A stretch of 64,000 nt of DNA, taken from Rhyacophila brunnea (Eukaryota; Arthropoda; Insecta; Trichoptera; Rhyacophilidae). Location of the stretch: positions 170,108-234,107 of the forward strand of contig JAGYXB010001610.1 in NCBI GenBank assembly GCA_022495005.1, written 5' to 3'. Every line of letters starts with the position of its first letter. The stretch's first letter is position 1. Below are positions 1 through 11,809 of this stretch, one piece after another. The position numbers and the translations under genes are program-made. Below the pieces are notes generated by a model, which worked only from the letters and a program-made list of their open reading frames with translations, was not told the DNA's origin and ran no database searches.

Positions 1-33
1 GCTTTTCTAAGGACTTATTGACCCACCCTCGTA
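1..33 (-). mobile_element. mariner terminal inverted repeat, element cut by window edge
   Basis: Bases 1-31 match the right end of the complete mariner at 62065-62095 and run into a TA dinucleotide (32-33), the usual mariner target site. The rest of this copy lies outside the window. Orientation equals that of the copy at 60791-62095. Confidence 0.85.
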
Positions 34-1453
34 ATTTCTTAAAAAAAGAACTACGTTCCACGCTTTATATCGGAAACGAAGAACTAAGTCCCATGACACA
101 ATATTAACTAAACGGCACTTAGCGCTTATTTTAAAAATCATTACGCTGCCTTTTACACCCAAAGCCATCTTTGAATATCCATAGAAGCTTTAATATGTTT
201 TTTGTCACTGGGTATTTGCAATGGCACATAGAAAAATTATGCATATTAACTTTTTTGTCGATTTTCTGGCACTTAATGCTTATTTATAGTAAAGCTTACT
301 ATGAGAGGAAAACAAGTGTCGCAAAACAATTGTTACATGTGGTGAATAACTAAGTGATAAACTCTTTTTATTTATTATCACAAACTAAACGCTGAATTTC
401 TTGAAAAGATTAAATTTAGTACACTTTCTTTATAAAAGATTTCATATTTTCCATACCTTTTTTCCAACTTGTATTTGATGGATAGCAAAAGAAAAATGGG
501 TTTACTTGGAAATTCAACGTATTAAAAAGGCATGTTTAGAGCAGATTCTAGAATGATGACTTTTATAAAATTTATGATACGCTGGCCATGTCTAATAGCA
601 AAAACTAGGATTCTTATTCCGTATATAACGTAAACTAACATTAAATATTTATAAATAACAGATTCTTTGCAGTGGAGGGAGGGAGAGAAAGACGTTATGT
701 TATGGTATATAGAGGAAGACGGATTGAGATCGATAGGGTGGGTAGGAAAAAGGTTTTATTTCTGGTAGGGCGAAAAATTGGATGCGAGATACCCCCGGGC
801 AACCAATTTTATGGACGTCCGATGGTATAGCGTAGGGTGACGACACATTGTGATAACTGTAAATATTCCTATAATAGAATAATTTAAAAATACTATTATA
901 GCTGTCAACAGATTATTGATAGGCAAAAGTAAATACTGTGCTCAGTGCTTATTTATCCATTTCCGTAGTGTCGAATTATAGTAAAATCAGTAAATATTAT
1001 TTTATTGTTATTTCCGTGATATCTATATGTTATACAATAGTCAGCTATTTGGATGTCTATTGACGCAAATGACAGTAAGTAGCTGACTCGAATAATAATT
1101 GGTATTTCTTAAATTATACTGTTTAGATATTATTGTGAGTGGATAAATAGCGAATAAGAATTCATCGAAAAAAAGGTCACTTGAATCTAAGTACCTGGTT
1201 TGTTACTATCTCAGTATATATCTTATTATTATACCAATTGTACCCTTGTACTTATGTAACCATAAATAAACTCTCACTTCTCTATCATCGCGAATAACCA
1301 CGATCGTCTTTCATCTACTACACCATCGATCACTCATACACTATCAATTGTATGGATCAGAATCAGACTTTTCCAACCCATAAAAATGAAAAAAAAAAAC
1401 TGAACTAGACGTCTCATCGCTATTAATTATGCATTTTTGTTAGGTTAAAATAT
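34..1453. other. no recognisable feature
   Basis: AT-rich sequence with short open frames only. A purine-rich GGAGGGAGGGAG stretch lies near 675 and a slightly GC-richer patch at 720-850, but I recognise no gene or repeat family here. Confidence 0.5.
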
Positions 1454-1881
1454 GAATACGTGTATTAAATAAGGCTCTAAGTACCAAAAAGTAGTATTAC
1501 CTGTAGTTACAAAATACCGAGTCATTGCAGTAAAATTTCATGAAGCAGACCTTTTGAAAAATGTAGTTTTACAGTGTGAAGCAATCACGGCAGCTTCTAT
1601 AATTTTAGGTATTAAGAACTCACAAGTGTCAACACACCATCGTCAGTTATTTTATATTGAATGCCGTTGACCACTGCAGTGCTACTTACGCCATTATAAA
1701 TAAAACACGCCAACGGACTTACAACGTCGACAGGTTTAATTATTTTGCTGTATTTTTTTGACTTGCTTGAGGCACTTAGACTATAGTTGAAGTTATTAGC
1801 GTTGGTATGTAGAACATTTTTCTATAAAAATGTAATTTTTTATTATTTTGGTACTTAGCGCCTTAATTAATACACGTATTC
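1454..1881. mobile_element. MITE family G, copy 1 (4-bp target duplication)
   Basis: A 428-bp element with about 36-bp terminal inverted repeats starting GAATACGTGTATTAA (34 of 36 matching by eye) and flanked by ATAT on both sides (1450-1453, 1882-1885). It carries no coding capacity. The copy at 16340-16768 is nearly identical along its length, so both moved recently or came from one active source. The superfamily is not clear: a 4-bp A/T-only duplication does not fit hAT (8 bp) or mariner (TA). Confidence 0.85.
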
Positions 1882-3061
1882 ATATGACTATCACTAAAAA
1901 TTGTCGTTTTATGACATTACCATCTAGTCATTTCGTGCAATCACATAAAATAAATTCATTATGTGTACACTATTTGTCTATTCCACATAAAAATGGCGAC
2001 AAGTCGGATATGCTGGAAGAAACAGATGAAAAATTTTCAACAGATAACAGTGAATACAAGCCTTCAAGTGATTCATCTGATACATTATGAGGTATTTTGT
2101 CCAAAGAATCTATAACTTTAACTCACAATTGAATAAATTTGGGTTGGACAAGTCTGGATCTGGTCCATACAATTAAGGTAGTGGAAGGACATGTTATTCT
2201 GGCATAGCGACCGACGCGCCAAGTGGTCATTCGGTTAAGTTCTTGTGTTAACTGTATTTTATACGCCTTCAAATGGAAAACTTTATGAAGAATATTCTAT
2301 ACACAGCCATAAGAAAATCCACAAACAGTAGTACGGTTATAACCTAATTGACTGTTCTGGATTTTTATCTACGCTTTGATGCACAATGTTTTTGATGGAT
2401 TGGATTATTTAAATCACAAACATTACCACCAATTTTTCAATTAAATTACAAATAGTAAACTTTATAGGTCGATTATTTTGACCATAATTTCACGTAATGC
2501 CTGAAAAGTAGCTCGAATAGATTTATTATTGTTGTTTATTTTAACAATCTGTATACGCTGTACAGCTTAATATGTATCCGTTCATGATGATTTGCCAAAC
2601 AATACTGAACACAAATGTCAATGAAATGAAATCAGAGAGAATGGCTGCTATGATGTTTTAAAAGTCTGTAAGTAGGTACTAATTTGATAACCCTAAACAA
2701 AAGGGCTTATTAGGCTTTATACAAAAAGCTTCAGGTCACGTGATAGTTTAATACTGATTTTGAAATTGTGGGTATGTGTTTTTACAATACGTGTGTACTA
2801 ATTATTTATATATTATATTGTATGCGTGTAATTTACCACATTACTTGAAGCCTCTGTATGATTGTATTGGTTTCTGATACGTATTAGTACCATTATTATT
2901 GGCCCAGAATGAGTAGATACATGTTAGTCTAGCCGAGAGTCAATCATTTAGAATATATTCTTTCATATAGGTACGATATAATATGTCGTTGGAAAATTAT
3001 TATTTTTGTAGAATATAAATAATCAAGTTATTATTTAGATACGTTTACATAAGGCGATTGG
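1882..3061. other. no recognisable feature
   Basis: The open frame reaching 2090 (DKSDMLEETDEKFSTDNSEY-like end) is acidic and serine-rich. It begins inside MITE G and matches nothing I know. The rest is AT-rich without visible repeats. Confidence 0.4.
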
Positions 3062-3402
3062 GTTTAAATAATCGCCTAGTATGGAGTCTTCGCCATTGCA
3101 AGATACCTCCATCCCGTATACGAATATCATTATGTTTCGTACCTCTGTACCTACTTACATTGCATCCATTATTAGTTTGGGTATATACAGCTGAGGATTG
3201 TGGTTATGCTGAAATGCAGTTATCTTTTTTATATGTGAAGACCTGAAGACTATCGACCGTTCAAAACCCTGCTTCTCTCCAGGTATATTATGTCATTAGT
3301 ATAATCGTGTAAAATCTCATAAATACGTTAGAAAATTAAAATTTATTTTTCTTAAAATTGTAGAGTTTAAATAATTGCCTAGTGTGGAGTCTTCGCCACA
3401 AG
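3062..3402. mobile_element. two end fragments of hAT-like family X
   Basis: 3062-3098 and 3299-3402 both contain the end sequence TTTAAATAATCGCCTAGTAT followed by GGAGTCTTCGCCA, the reverse complement of the left end of the complete copy at 30943. The second fragment also matches the next ~70 bases inward. No matching opposite end or target duplication is visible, so these are broken copies. Confidence 0.6.
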
Positions 3403-3774
3403 TGTGTGGTCACCCTTAGACCAAAATTCATGTGTTGCGTGAATATTGGCAGACAAGTCCTCACACTACTTGGTGTTGGTGGGATTTTCAATACATGATT
3501 TATGACATAAAAAAGTAAGCATTTCGCACTGGAAAGTAAGTTTTATAAGTTTTAAAACAATTCGTATACGATATAAGAAATTAAAATACTATGATTCTAC
3601 GATTCTTAATTCTCAACTTCACTCATGTAATTAGTTAATTTGTAGTATATGTATTAACTATAGCATCGCAAACATCTATTTCGAAGATTAGTAGAAAATA
3701 TGTGTTTGCGATGGATACTGGGTGTGTGTTGATACTCGTATGACTTTAGGAGTAGCGAAGATATAACATACTAA

Positions 3775-4060
3775 GCAGCTTCTAATCACGCTGAGGGTGA
3801 AGAAGCGACGTTGGACCTGGCTCGGCCACGTGCTGCGGATGCCAGAATATAACCTCAACCTGGCTTGCCTGTTCTTCAAGCCAACCAGATTAGAGATTCG
3901 TTGGTCCTGGAGGGCAGCTATACGGCAGAGCTTCAGGATACTGGTATGACCTGGAATGACGCAATAAAACTGGATAGCGAGAGAGATTCTTGGAGGCACC
4001 CCATGGTGTGCATATGCACCAACTAAGCGGCGGATATGGCTGAAGAAGAATAAGTATTAA
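3775..4060 (+). pseudogene. RTE-like LINE reverse transcriptase C-terminal fragment
   Basis: Conceptual translation in shifting frames gives RRWTWLGHVLRMPE, then TGMTWNDAIKL and a D-R-D-S-W-R motif. This is the tail that follows the reverse transcriptase domain in RTE-like insect LINEs (K/RRWxWLGHVxRM ... DRxxWR). Frameshifts break it between 3880 and 3990. It would have belonged to a protein copying element RNA at nicked DNA, and is now dead. Clade assignment is from the tail only. Confidence 0.65.
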
Positions 4061-4199
4061 CTATTCCTACAGCCAAATTTATGTACTTTATATCAACTGA
4101 AATAAGAACATAATAATATATTTATATACATAATATGTCAAGATTGAGCCTTAACCTAAACTAAACCAAGAGTGTACGGCAGGAGTAGTCCACTTTTTT

Positions 4200-4670
4200 A
4201 TACCTACCGCCCACTTTTGTATCTCTGTTAGTAGCAAAATTTTCTAACCGTCTACCGGTTCCACAGTAATAGAAAATAGTGATTTATAAAGTGGAGAAGT
4301 AACTTTACTTTATAATTGAAAATATCTGTTAAATAAAAGGCATACTTATTCTTTATTGGTTTTAACTGTTGACACAAATTGGTTTCATTATTACTTTCCA
4401 AAAATTGTATGACACTATCATATAATGCTACAAAACGAGCGAAAGATGTACTCTTTGATAGCCACCAAACTTCTGTGTGAAAAGTAGACTAATAAAATCT
4501 TGATTATTGTCCTGGCAAAGCTGTCGAAACATTCTATCATTTTTTGAATTAGACTTGATCTTGTTTACGGCTCGAATTATTATAGTTTATTATGAATAGA
4601 GACTTATACTTGGAGGTTTAAACATGATGAAAATGTTCTGGAACGCCCACTAGTGGGCGGTAGGGACTAA
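4200..4670. repeat. possible element with TACCGCCCAC inverted ends
   Basis: TACCTACCGCCCAC near 4207 and GTGGGCGGTAGGGA near 4654 are inverted, about 450 bp apart. No clear target duplication is seen and the inside is AT-rich noncoding DNA. It may be chance or an old MITE. Confidence 0.3.
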
Positions 4671-5429
4671 GTTGACTACACCTGGTGCAGGGTGTAAGTA
4701 ACATTTTTCAAAAAATTCATAGAGCAATAAAATAAAATTATTATTATATTGTATATTTAAAATGTTTCCAAAATCGGGAGCGCATAGCAACAGAGTGATT
4801 CTAAATATGGATACCATATTTCTAAAAGGAAACAACTCATAATACCGTGTTCTAAGATAATCTAACTCTTTTCAATATGAAAGACTTAATTTTTTTTATT
4901 TAGTTCAAAACGAACTTAGCAACATAAAATAAAATTTTATAGTTTAACAAATAATCAACCAAGAAAATCCAGTTTATAACAATTGAATTATTAATGAAAC
5001 CCAGAAAGGATTATTCGATTTCATGAACCGTTGAAGAAATTTTTGATTATTTTTTTCATTGAATTATAAAGAAAAAACATTGAAAATTTTGAGTTGTTTC
5101 CCTATAAAACTAGGGTATTGATATATGTCAACTATTCATTCTACAAATTTGCTTCCATCGAACGTGTGAAATCATTTATTGCAAGCTACTATTCATATAA
5201 AATGTTAGTAGGTGGAATGAATACCTACTAAAAGTTGCGGAAAATTAACATCAGCATCAATGCATGAACTTCAACATTTTTTCACATGTTCGAGCCCATG
5301 CTACCACACTTCATCCATTCCTCCTCATACATACAGTACACTAGTTTACACAACTAATACTTTTAATATTTTTACGGAATTTTAAATATATTGGGTAGCG
5401 GACTTATAAGTACCTACTAATTTGCATGT

Positions 5430-5845
5430 ATTGTTTATTTATTTATGAAAACAAAACATTGTGGACATAAAAATCTACATTCTAGACGTTCACAACATGA
5501 GATTTATATTATAACAAATATTACCCTCACAAGAGAGAAGAAAATAATATATAATAATATAAATAGTACAATTCTATACAGAAAAATAAAAAATTGAAAA
5601 CAAGAAACATACAATTTTATACAGAAAAGTAAAATTTCGAATCCAAAATATGTACCCCTCACTAATGGTGCCTGATAGGCTTGCCACGAGGAAACGGTTC
5701 CGATCCCGAATAAATCATGGCTGCGACCACGTAGGTAATTGACAGGCGCATGTAAATTCAAGTTCATTTGGACTCCAGGATTGGAAAACATTTCTCGCGA
5801 TAACAGGCAAAAGTGTTTACATATATTATATTCAACAACGGATAA
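5430..5845 (-). pseudogene. LINE family X-L 3' end (reverse transcriptase C-terminus)
   Basis: On the minus strand the frame reads APVNYLRGRSHDLFGIGTVS then SWQAYQAPLVRG. The copy at 27945-28480 reads PPVNYMRGRS, AVSSCQIHQAPIARTMR and NALPRDVDIF, so the two are related tails of one non-LTR retrotransposon. The + strand begins with TTATTTATTTATG, which is the A-rich 3' tail seen in reverse. Only the 3' end is present, as expected for 5'-truncated LINE copies. Confidence 0.6.
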
Positions 5846-5937
5846 GATCACTTATCTGGACAGTGAATATGAGAGTTTGAATCTTTCAATCTTATCCAAC
5901 TTTTCGAAATTATGTATTTTCATAGGAACATCTATAT

Positions 5938-6635
5938 TTATAATTAACTATTTATTTTATTCACAAGATTTAAGAATGTACCATTTTAATTATTGAACAT
6001 ACATCATTTTGAAAAACACTTTTAGATTTAGATTAGATTTAGATCTACACAAAAAATAGAGGTAATGCACGGACGGGGCGCGTAAACCCAGGAGATGCAG
6101 GGCTCGATTCCCTGCGGGGTGGCTTACTTTTTTCAAAAAAGATTTTTTCTATTGGTTAAAATATATTTTCTCAGAAAGTGTTTTTCAAAATTATGTATGT
6201 TTAATAATAAGAATGGTACATTCTTAAATATTCTGAATTATTCGTTTAATAAAAGAAATAGTTAATTATAAATTATTAGCTAGTTCAAGTAAGTTACATC
6301 ATAAAAATATTGGAGAAATCCACGACGTCGATTAGTAATTGAAGTAATAGGTATCTACTTTGATTTAATAAGCAAAAACCGATTGCCAAAGTAGCTTGAT
6401 TTAGAAGAACGATGATGAGAGGTTATTAAAAAGGCCAATAGTTAAAATTTGTTGCAATTAGTACGTCACCTTGTAGCATAGAGGTAATGCACTGACGGGG
6501 CGTAAACCCAGGAGATGCAGGGTTCGATGCCCTGCCGGGGTGGCCTACTTTTTTCAAAAAAGATTTTTTCTATTACTTATAATATATTTTCACAGAAAGT
6601 GTTTTTCAAAATTATGTATGTTCACAAGGAGTTGT
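5938..6635 (+). mobile_element. tRNA-headed SINE family A, dimer with inverted 5' module
   Basis: Two tRNA-like heads lie in tandem. The second (about 6470-6545) has an A box TAGCATAGAGG and a B box GGTTCGATGCC, and the first (6052-6122) keeps GGCTCGATTCC. Both run into the same body with TTTTTTCAAAAAAGATTTTT. Bases 5938-6023 are the reverse complement of the tail at about 6180-6260, so the first unit is bounded by TAATTAACTATTT and AAATAGTTAATTA. It is not a tRNA gene: there is no cloverleaf 3' acceptor and the body is repeated elsewhere. Confidence 0.75.
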
Positions 6636-6945
6636 TTGGATATAACAAAGTATAGCTGGTATAATAACTTGTTTGTAAGTATACGCGTCAATGAACAGGA
6701 AAAGTTTTAACGGACGTAATGTGTAATGAAATCGACAGCTAAGAGAGTGGGATGCCCATGGTTTTATATTGGTAATAAAATGTTAGTAAATCTTTGAAAT
6801 GACAAGCATTTTTTTGGAATGTGTTCGAAGAATATAGAAGAAAAATATTTCGAGTATGTGTAAAAAATAATTTTCTTCTGTTGACAGATCAAAAAGTAAT
6901 GAGTATTTTTTCAAGGACGAAGTATTTGTCACGATTGTTACACAA

Positions 6946-7835
6946 TCTTATTTGGTGACCCGAAATCAATTTGCATCAATGGTATGGAAATCCTCCAGGA
7001 TAGGATACATGAGCTTCTAAATGAAAGCTGCAAAGTAGGTTTAAAGATAATAAAGTTGTTATTATATTGAGATGCACGTAGCGTACTGTGACGCTGTCGC
7101 GGCGACAAATTGAGTCTATGGTTTCGTCATTTTGCAAAATAGTTTGAACGATCCTCGGTAAATTCAATGATGGAGAGTGCCAACTCTAATGAATTAGTAT
7201 TTTGAATTATTATTCATTATTCATGCTAATTTCAATTATTTCAGTTTCTACGTGTGCGTACGTTAAAATTACTTGCTATATTTTGAACAGAACCCAACCT
7301 GCAGATCGTAGATAATAGACAACATTCTTATATAAAATACATGGTGCCAACCGCTAAAAATAAAAAAACACGCGATTTTAACATGAGTCAAAAATGTATT
7401 AGCATGTAGAAAATGATAAAAAACATTCGTTGAGTCATAGAGGTATTGATGCAATGCAGTACAACGTGAGGTGACCTCATTGTTGTTCTGGTGATTTCGG
7501 CAGATTTTGTTAACTGAAAATGTTGGTTTAAAGATTCAAAATGTGCTACGTGATGGGAGCATCAGTCTGATAACATTTTTAACACAAAAAACGACATTAC
7601 CTACACACTTTTTTTCTCGTAGCGGTAGCTTACTGTGACGTCACGTGATAGTACTCAACATGCATCTTAATATAATCACAACTTTAATGTCTTGAAGACA
7701 AAAGTCATGATAAACTGTTTGGTAACCCAAAAGTGATCTTCGTCAATGATATGTAGATAAATCGTCAGGGCCAAAAATCTTACAAGACTGGATGGATGAG
7801 TTTCCAAATGAAAGCTGCAAAGTAGGTGTACCTAA
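6946..7835 (+). repeat. repeat family D, interrupted by TTAA element E
   Basis: The pieces 6946-7053 and 7684-7835 match a continuous stretch at 33975-34142 (CTAAATGAAAGCTGCAAAGT ... AATGTCTTGAAGACAAAA). A second GGTGACCC...GCTGCAAAGTAGG unit recurs inside it, so D itself contains a direct repeat about 775 bp apart. Its function and class are unknown. Confidence 0.65.
7054..7683. mobile_element. TTAA-type DNA element E inserted in repeat D
   Basis: Terminal inverted repeats AGTTGTTATTATATTGAGAT and the inverse of TCTTAATATAATCACAACT bound a 630-bp noncoding segment. TTAA follows the right end; the left has TAA, one base short. The paralogue at 34030-34045 shows the unoccupied GATAATTAATGTC site. 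TTAA specificity is the hallmark of piggyBac; no transposase is present, so class is inferred from the site only. Confidence 0.7.
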
Positions 7836-7875
7836 TTCAAAGTAAAAAAAAAAACTAATAATACCCTGCATTGAT

Positions 7876-8120
7876 TATCTTCATTAATGGTATTAAAATC
7901 GGACGGGTCTATAGTTACACTAGACGATATTTATATTTGGCCACGTATATTTTCCTCCACTCCAATATACTCCATGGTGAAAACAACTATTTGATTAAAT
8001 GCTATACGAACACATGTTTCAAAGACAACTGCTCACGAAGAAGCGTCTTACGGTCAATTCTATACGTACACATTTCCAGACATCCGCCAAACCAGTTAAA
8101 TTACAATAACTGGTCACTTA
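7876..8120. repeat. foldback family F, partial copy
   Basis: Contains ATATACTCCATGGTGAAA, TGATTAAATGCTATACGAAC and CTTACGGTCAATTCTATACG, matching one arm of the hairpin elements at 36150-36545 and 59735-60150. The opposite arm is degraded or missing. Confidence 0.55.
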
Positions 8121-8714
8121 TGACACCGAAACTGATAATCGGTTGACGGAATTCCATCGATGGAGGGTTAGTGTCGAGTTGGAAACACCTTGGACATCCA
8201 AAACTGAAGGGAAGCAGCTTTAAATAGACCTGCAAAATGGCAAATATTATAGGTCCGCATAAAGTTGTGGCACCAGGAAGAAGAAGATGAAGATATTTAC
8301 AAAAAATACAGATGTTGTTTTTATTCAAATCCTTACCCAGTTTACAAAGCATAAACAAAAACACAGGTGTTGTATTTCGTGTCCGCATACAGAACTGTTA
8401 TATATTATATTATATATTTGAATATACTCATACATATGTCCAATACGTATCTACATATAAAACAGTTCTATCTTAATATGATTCTTTCAAGTTGGTAGGT
8501 GGCAGCTGAAACGGTGAAATTATTCTTTCTGTCTGTGAAATTTGCCCTATACTAGGTAAGCATTCCATGGACAGCAAACATTTAAATTCAATTCTGACAA
8601 ATAAATACATTAAACATTTTTTTATTTTCTAATGTAAGTTGTATGACCTTTCGATGACAAAAATAGTAATAGAATTTGCATGTTCGGTAATTTCACGAAG
8701 AGAAATTCTGATGA
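8121..8714. other. mostly unassigned; possible LINE tail
   Basis: 8200-8300 ends in GGCACCAGGAAGAAGAAGATG, resembling the 3' ends of RTE-like LINEs, but the upstream frame is not recognisable. The rest is unassigned AT-rich DNA. Confidence 0.3.
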
Positions 8715-9195
8715 AAGAATAATTACAAGATAAAAAGAACTTTTTATATACTTACAACGTTTTTAAATTTTCTGTTGAATTATTATGCTCAATATGCTCA
8801 AACTTGTACTTGATATGAAGTAAATAAAAAAACAAACAAATATAGAATGCTGAAATGTCATTTTGATTTCCATAGTAACGCACGTATATATTAATAATTT
8901 AGTTGCTAGGACGACCCAGTTAGCAACCAATAATAGTGGATTGGATTATGGATTTCTTCCGAAATAACTTTTCATACAAAACAGAATTAACTGAAAATGA
9001 ATTCAATTCTACTCAAAGATGGCTAAAAGTATTAAAAAATGCATTGGCATCGTGTTCTGATATATTTTAAAAGTTTCAAATGTCTAGCTAGTCGGGAAGT
9101 TAGTTAAAAATCGATTGCAAGATTTGTACTGGATAAACAACCACCGGACAAATAAGAATACGAGCTACGAAAAACGTTGTAAAAATTGATTAGTT
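8715..9195 (-). repeat. repeat family H, copy 1
   Basis: About 480 bp matching four other copies in this window. Ends read AATTACAAGATAAAAAGAAC on one side and AACGTTGTAAAA on the other. Inside are a short hairpin GAAATGTCA/TGACATTTC variant, TTGGTTGCTA blocks, and GAATTCAATTCT. No coding potential or target duplication was found, so the class is open. Copies 1 and 2 lie in opposite orientation 440 bp apart. Confidence 0.75.
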
Positions 9196-9635
9196 CGATT
9201 CACAAATGGCAGAAAAGTAGGTACTAAAAGTACAGAATTGAATTCATACAAAATGATAAAAACGGGTAAACCGTTTGATTGAGAGCAGTAGTTATAGTAT
9301 GTATTACCTGTGCCAGGTTTGGAAAACTTAGGAGATTACACAACGGAAACTCCCTACCGGAAACAAGTCAATAATATCAAGATTTAAAGAGTTCTCCTTT
9401 AGATCGCGTATATGCCAATAAATAATATACATAAGAGTCAGATAAAGCTAGTATAGATGGTATTCATATTACTACAAGTGATTGTCTATTAACATTTTCT
9501 CATATCTTTCAAAGTTTTTTCATATTTAATTATATTATTTAATAGAATATTATAATTTTATTAAATAGTTATTATATTAGCATGTTCAATATCCAGGCAC
9601 TCAAGCACCGCAGTAAATTAAATAGTATCTATTTT
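9196..9635. other. spacer between inverted H copies
   Basis: Unassigned AT-rich sequence separating the two inverted family H copies. Together they could form a large stem-loop. Confidence 0.4.
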
Positions 9636-10115
9636 TTACCACGTTTTTATTAGCTCGTATTCTTGTTTGTTCGGTACAGATTTTTTCTTGTTTGTCCAAG
9701 ATTTTTAAGTAACTTCCCGACTAGCTAGACATTTGACACTTTTAGAATATATCAGAACACAACGACAATGCATTCTTTTAATACTTTTGGCAATCTTTAA
9801 GCAGAATTGAATTCCTTTTCAGTTGATTCTGTTTTGTATGTTTTGGAAAAAAATCGTTAAAAGTAATATTTACTACTTACTATTATTGGTTCCTAAGTGG
9901 GTCCTAGCAACAAAAATTTTAATATATACGTGTGTTTCTATGGAAATCAATATGAAATGTCAAAATGACATTTCTGTATTCTATAATATTTATTCAGTAT
10001 TTCTATCAAGTACAAGAAAAAGTTTTTATTAATACATAGAATTGTCAAGTTTATATGATTCAATAGAAAATTTAAAAACGTGGTATATAAAAAGTTCTTT
10101 TTTATCTTGTAATTA
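9636..10115 (+). repeat. repeat family H, copy 2
   Basis: Inverse orientation to copy 1. It starts ACCACGTTTTTATTAGCTCG and ends near TTTATCTTGTAATTATT. The hairpin GAAATGTCAAAATGACATTT is intact at about 9953-9973. It lacks the TTTATTTACTTCATAT segment present in copies 1, 4 and 5. Confidence 0.75.
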
Positions 10116-10660
10116 TTTTTTATTTATTTCTAATTTAACCATAATTACCCAACAATACTAATTTTTATTAATCTTGTTTGTTATATTTAAGCGCATGCGG
10201 CATTTATAAAATAAATACTTTAATATAATATATTACAAGTTATAGATAGCAAACATTTATATGATAAGATGGCAAATTCCATTGAACAGTTTGTCAGGCG
10301 ATGCGATATATGAAATATGAATTTTCTCAAAAATGTTTATAATTCCTGAGTTATGTAATTGTACCTATGCTTCCATACATGTGGAAAACTGGAAGCCCTA
10401 CGTATCTATAGCGAATTCACTCGTATTGTTTTATTCATGCTTTTCCGTAGGAGGGTGAAGTCGGATTTGAAAGTAAAACCTCGTGGAAAATTTGAGTATT
10501 TTTTAAACACAATATTTTGTTTGCCATTTCAATATTATGTAGATTTAGAAAATGGATTAATTCATCGTGTCTTTGAAAAATAATGTATTTTTTACATACA
10601 TCGCCTACCACACACTCACAGATTTTTAGATGAATACCGTGCCGTAGAACCGACAACACA
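10116..10660. other. no recognisable feature
   Basis: Overlapping small frames occur on both strands (for example 10359-10583), none with a recognisable motif. I see no gene here. Confidence 0.4.
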
Positions 10661-10668
10661 AACATGGA

Positions 10669-11472
10669 CAGTGGCGCACTCAGGATTTAATATTGGGGGG
10701 AGCACAAGGAGGAGAATGTAAATTTGACCCATAAGCTCTTTTTCTTCTTCACAGCCTAATTTCTCGTTTATCGGTCTTTTATCTATTGCACTCGTTGTAC
10801 CTACACCATGGTCCCCATATCCTGAAACGGGCCATCAAGCTAGGATATTTGGTGGTCCCCCTACCTACCGCTAAGATTAAAGGTTAAATTAACACTACAT
10901 TAACGTTTTTCAAACAGTGTTTTAGTTCAAATTAAGGGTACTTACACAGTGACTTATCGGTGATTTTTAATACATCTACTTTAATAATGGAGCTGTCGAG
11001 TATCGACACATAATAATCATAAATGTATTGCACAATTATACAATTGAAAGTATTCATGGCCATGAAGTATAATAGCGCCATTTTTTACTATTAAAGCTAA
11101 TTTATGATGTGTGTTTATCTCACTTATCTGGTCAACCCGACACGCCGGGCTCCCAGGCTAGAGCCCTGTCAGCCCTCCCTAGCCATGACCTACACTACTC
11201 CGGAATTTGGGTGGACACCGATTTTTTATTTTTTTAATTTCCATTTAGGATTGGGTTTCTAAAAAAACCCGACATTAGTGTTTCGAAATTTTTGTGTTAG
11301 AAATTAAAATCTAAGAAATTTTTCTATAAAGGGTGCTTTTTTGCCGTGTTTTTATTTGTCTAAGCCGAAAGGTATAGTTTATTGGCTTTCATTTTCACTG
11401 TTTAAAATCATTCTGATAATTTTCATGTTTGGGGGGTGCCAGGGTCCCTTGCCCCTCCTGGGTGTGCCACTG
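10669..11472. mobile_element. hAT-type element I with perfect 8-bp duplication
   Basis: Ends CAGTGGCGCACTCAGGA and, inverted, CAGTGGCACACCCAGGA. Flanks are AACATGGA at 10661-10668 and 11473-11480, 8 of 8. CAGTGG-type ends and 8-bp duplications define hAT elements. Without the nested element J (10807-11187 plus its duplication) it is about 415 bp and noncoding, so it is non-autonomous. Confidence 0.9.
10807..11187 (+). mobile_element. hAT-like MITE family J, copy 1 (nested in I)
   Basis: Starts CATGGTCCCCATATCC, ends CCCTAGCCATG, flanked by ACCTACAC on both sides (10799-10806, 11188-11195), 8 of 8. GC-rich ends with an AT-rich centre; no open frame. Five copies occur in this window, four of them with a duplication matching at 7 or 8 of 8 on visual reading of separate sites. 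Confidence 0.9.
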
Positions 11473-11809
11473 AACATGGACCTCAACAAACCAACCAGCC
11501 CGCACAACACTCGGTCTAAATCGAACGTATCATAAAGCCCTACGTTTGGGTGTAAAGCATCTGAAGTTGTTTACGTTAACTTTATCACCTACCTATTAAG
11601 CCAAGGATACGCAACGCAAAATTTAAAAAGTAACTTAATTATGTACTATATAATTCAGTCAATCTTGCCGTACTAGCAATATTTATAATATTAATACTAT
11701 CGACCGAAGAAACGTGATGGAATTTAAATTTCATAGATAGGTGATTAAGTTTTTAGCTACTTTATTGTATTAATTTGTTATATATTAAATTATATTGAAG
11801 TGTGGACGC

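Noticed and set aside
880..1160. Weak inverted similarity GTGCTTATTTATCCA / TGGATAAATAGCGAA as a MITE
   Set aside because: Match is short and AT-rich, without terminal structure or duplication.
1200..1330. AATAAACTCTCACTTC as an LTR polyadenylation region
   Set aside because: No TG...CA borders, partner LTR or duplication could be found.
5739..5996. 85-codon plus-strand frame
   Set aside because: Antisense to a LINE tail and continuing into the inverted SINE A arm.
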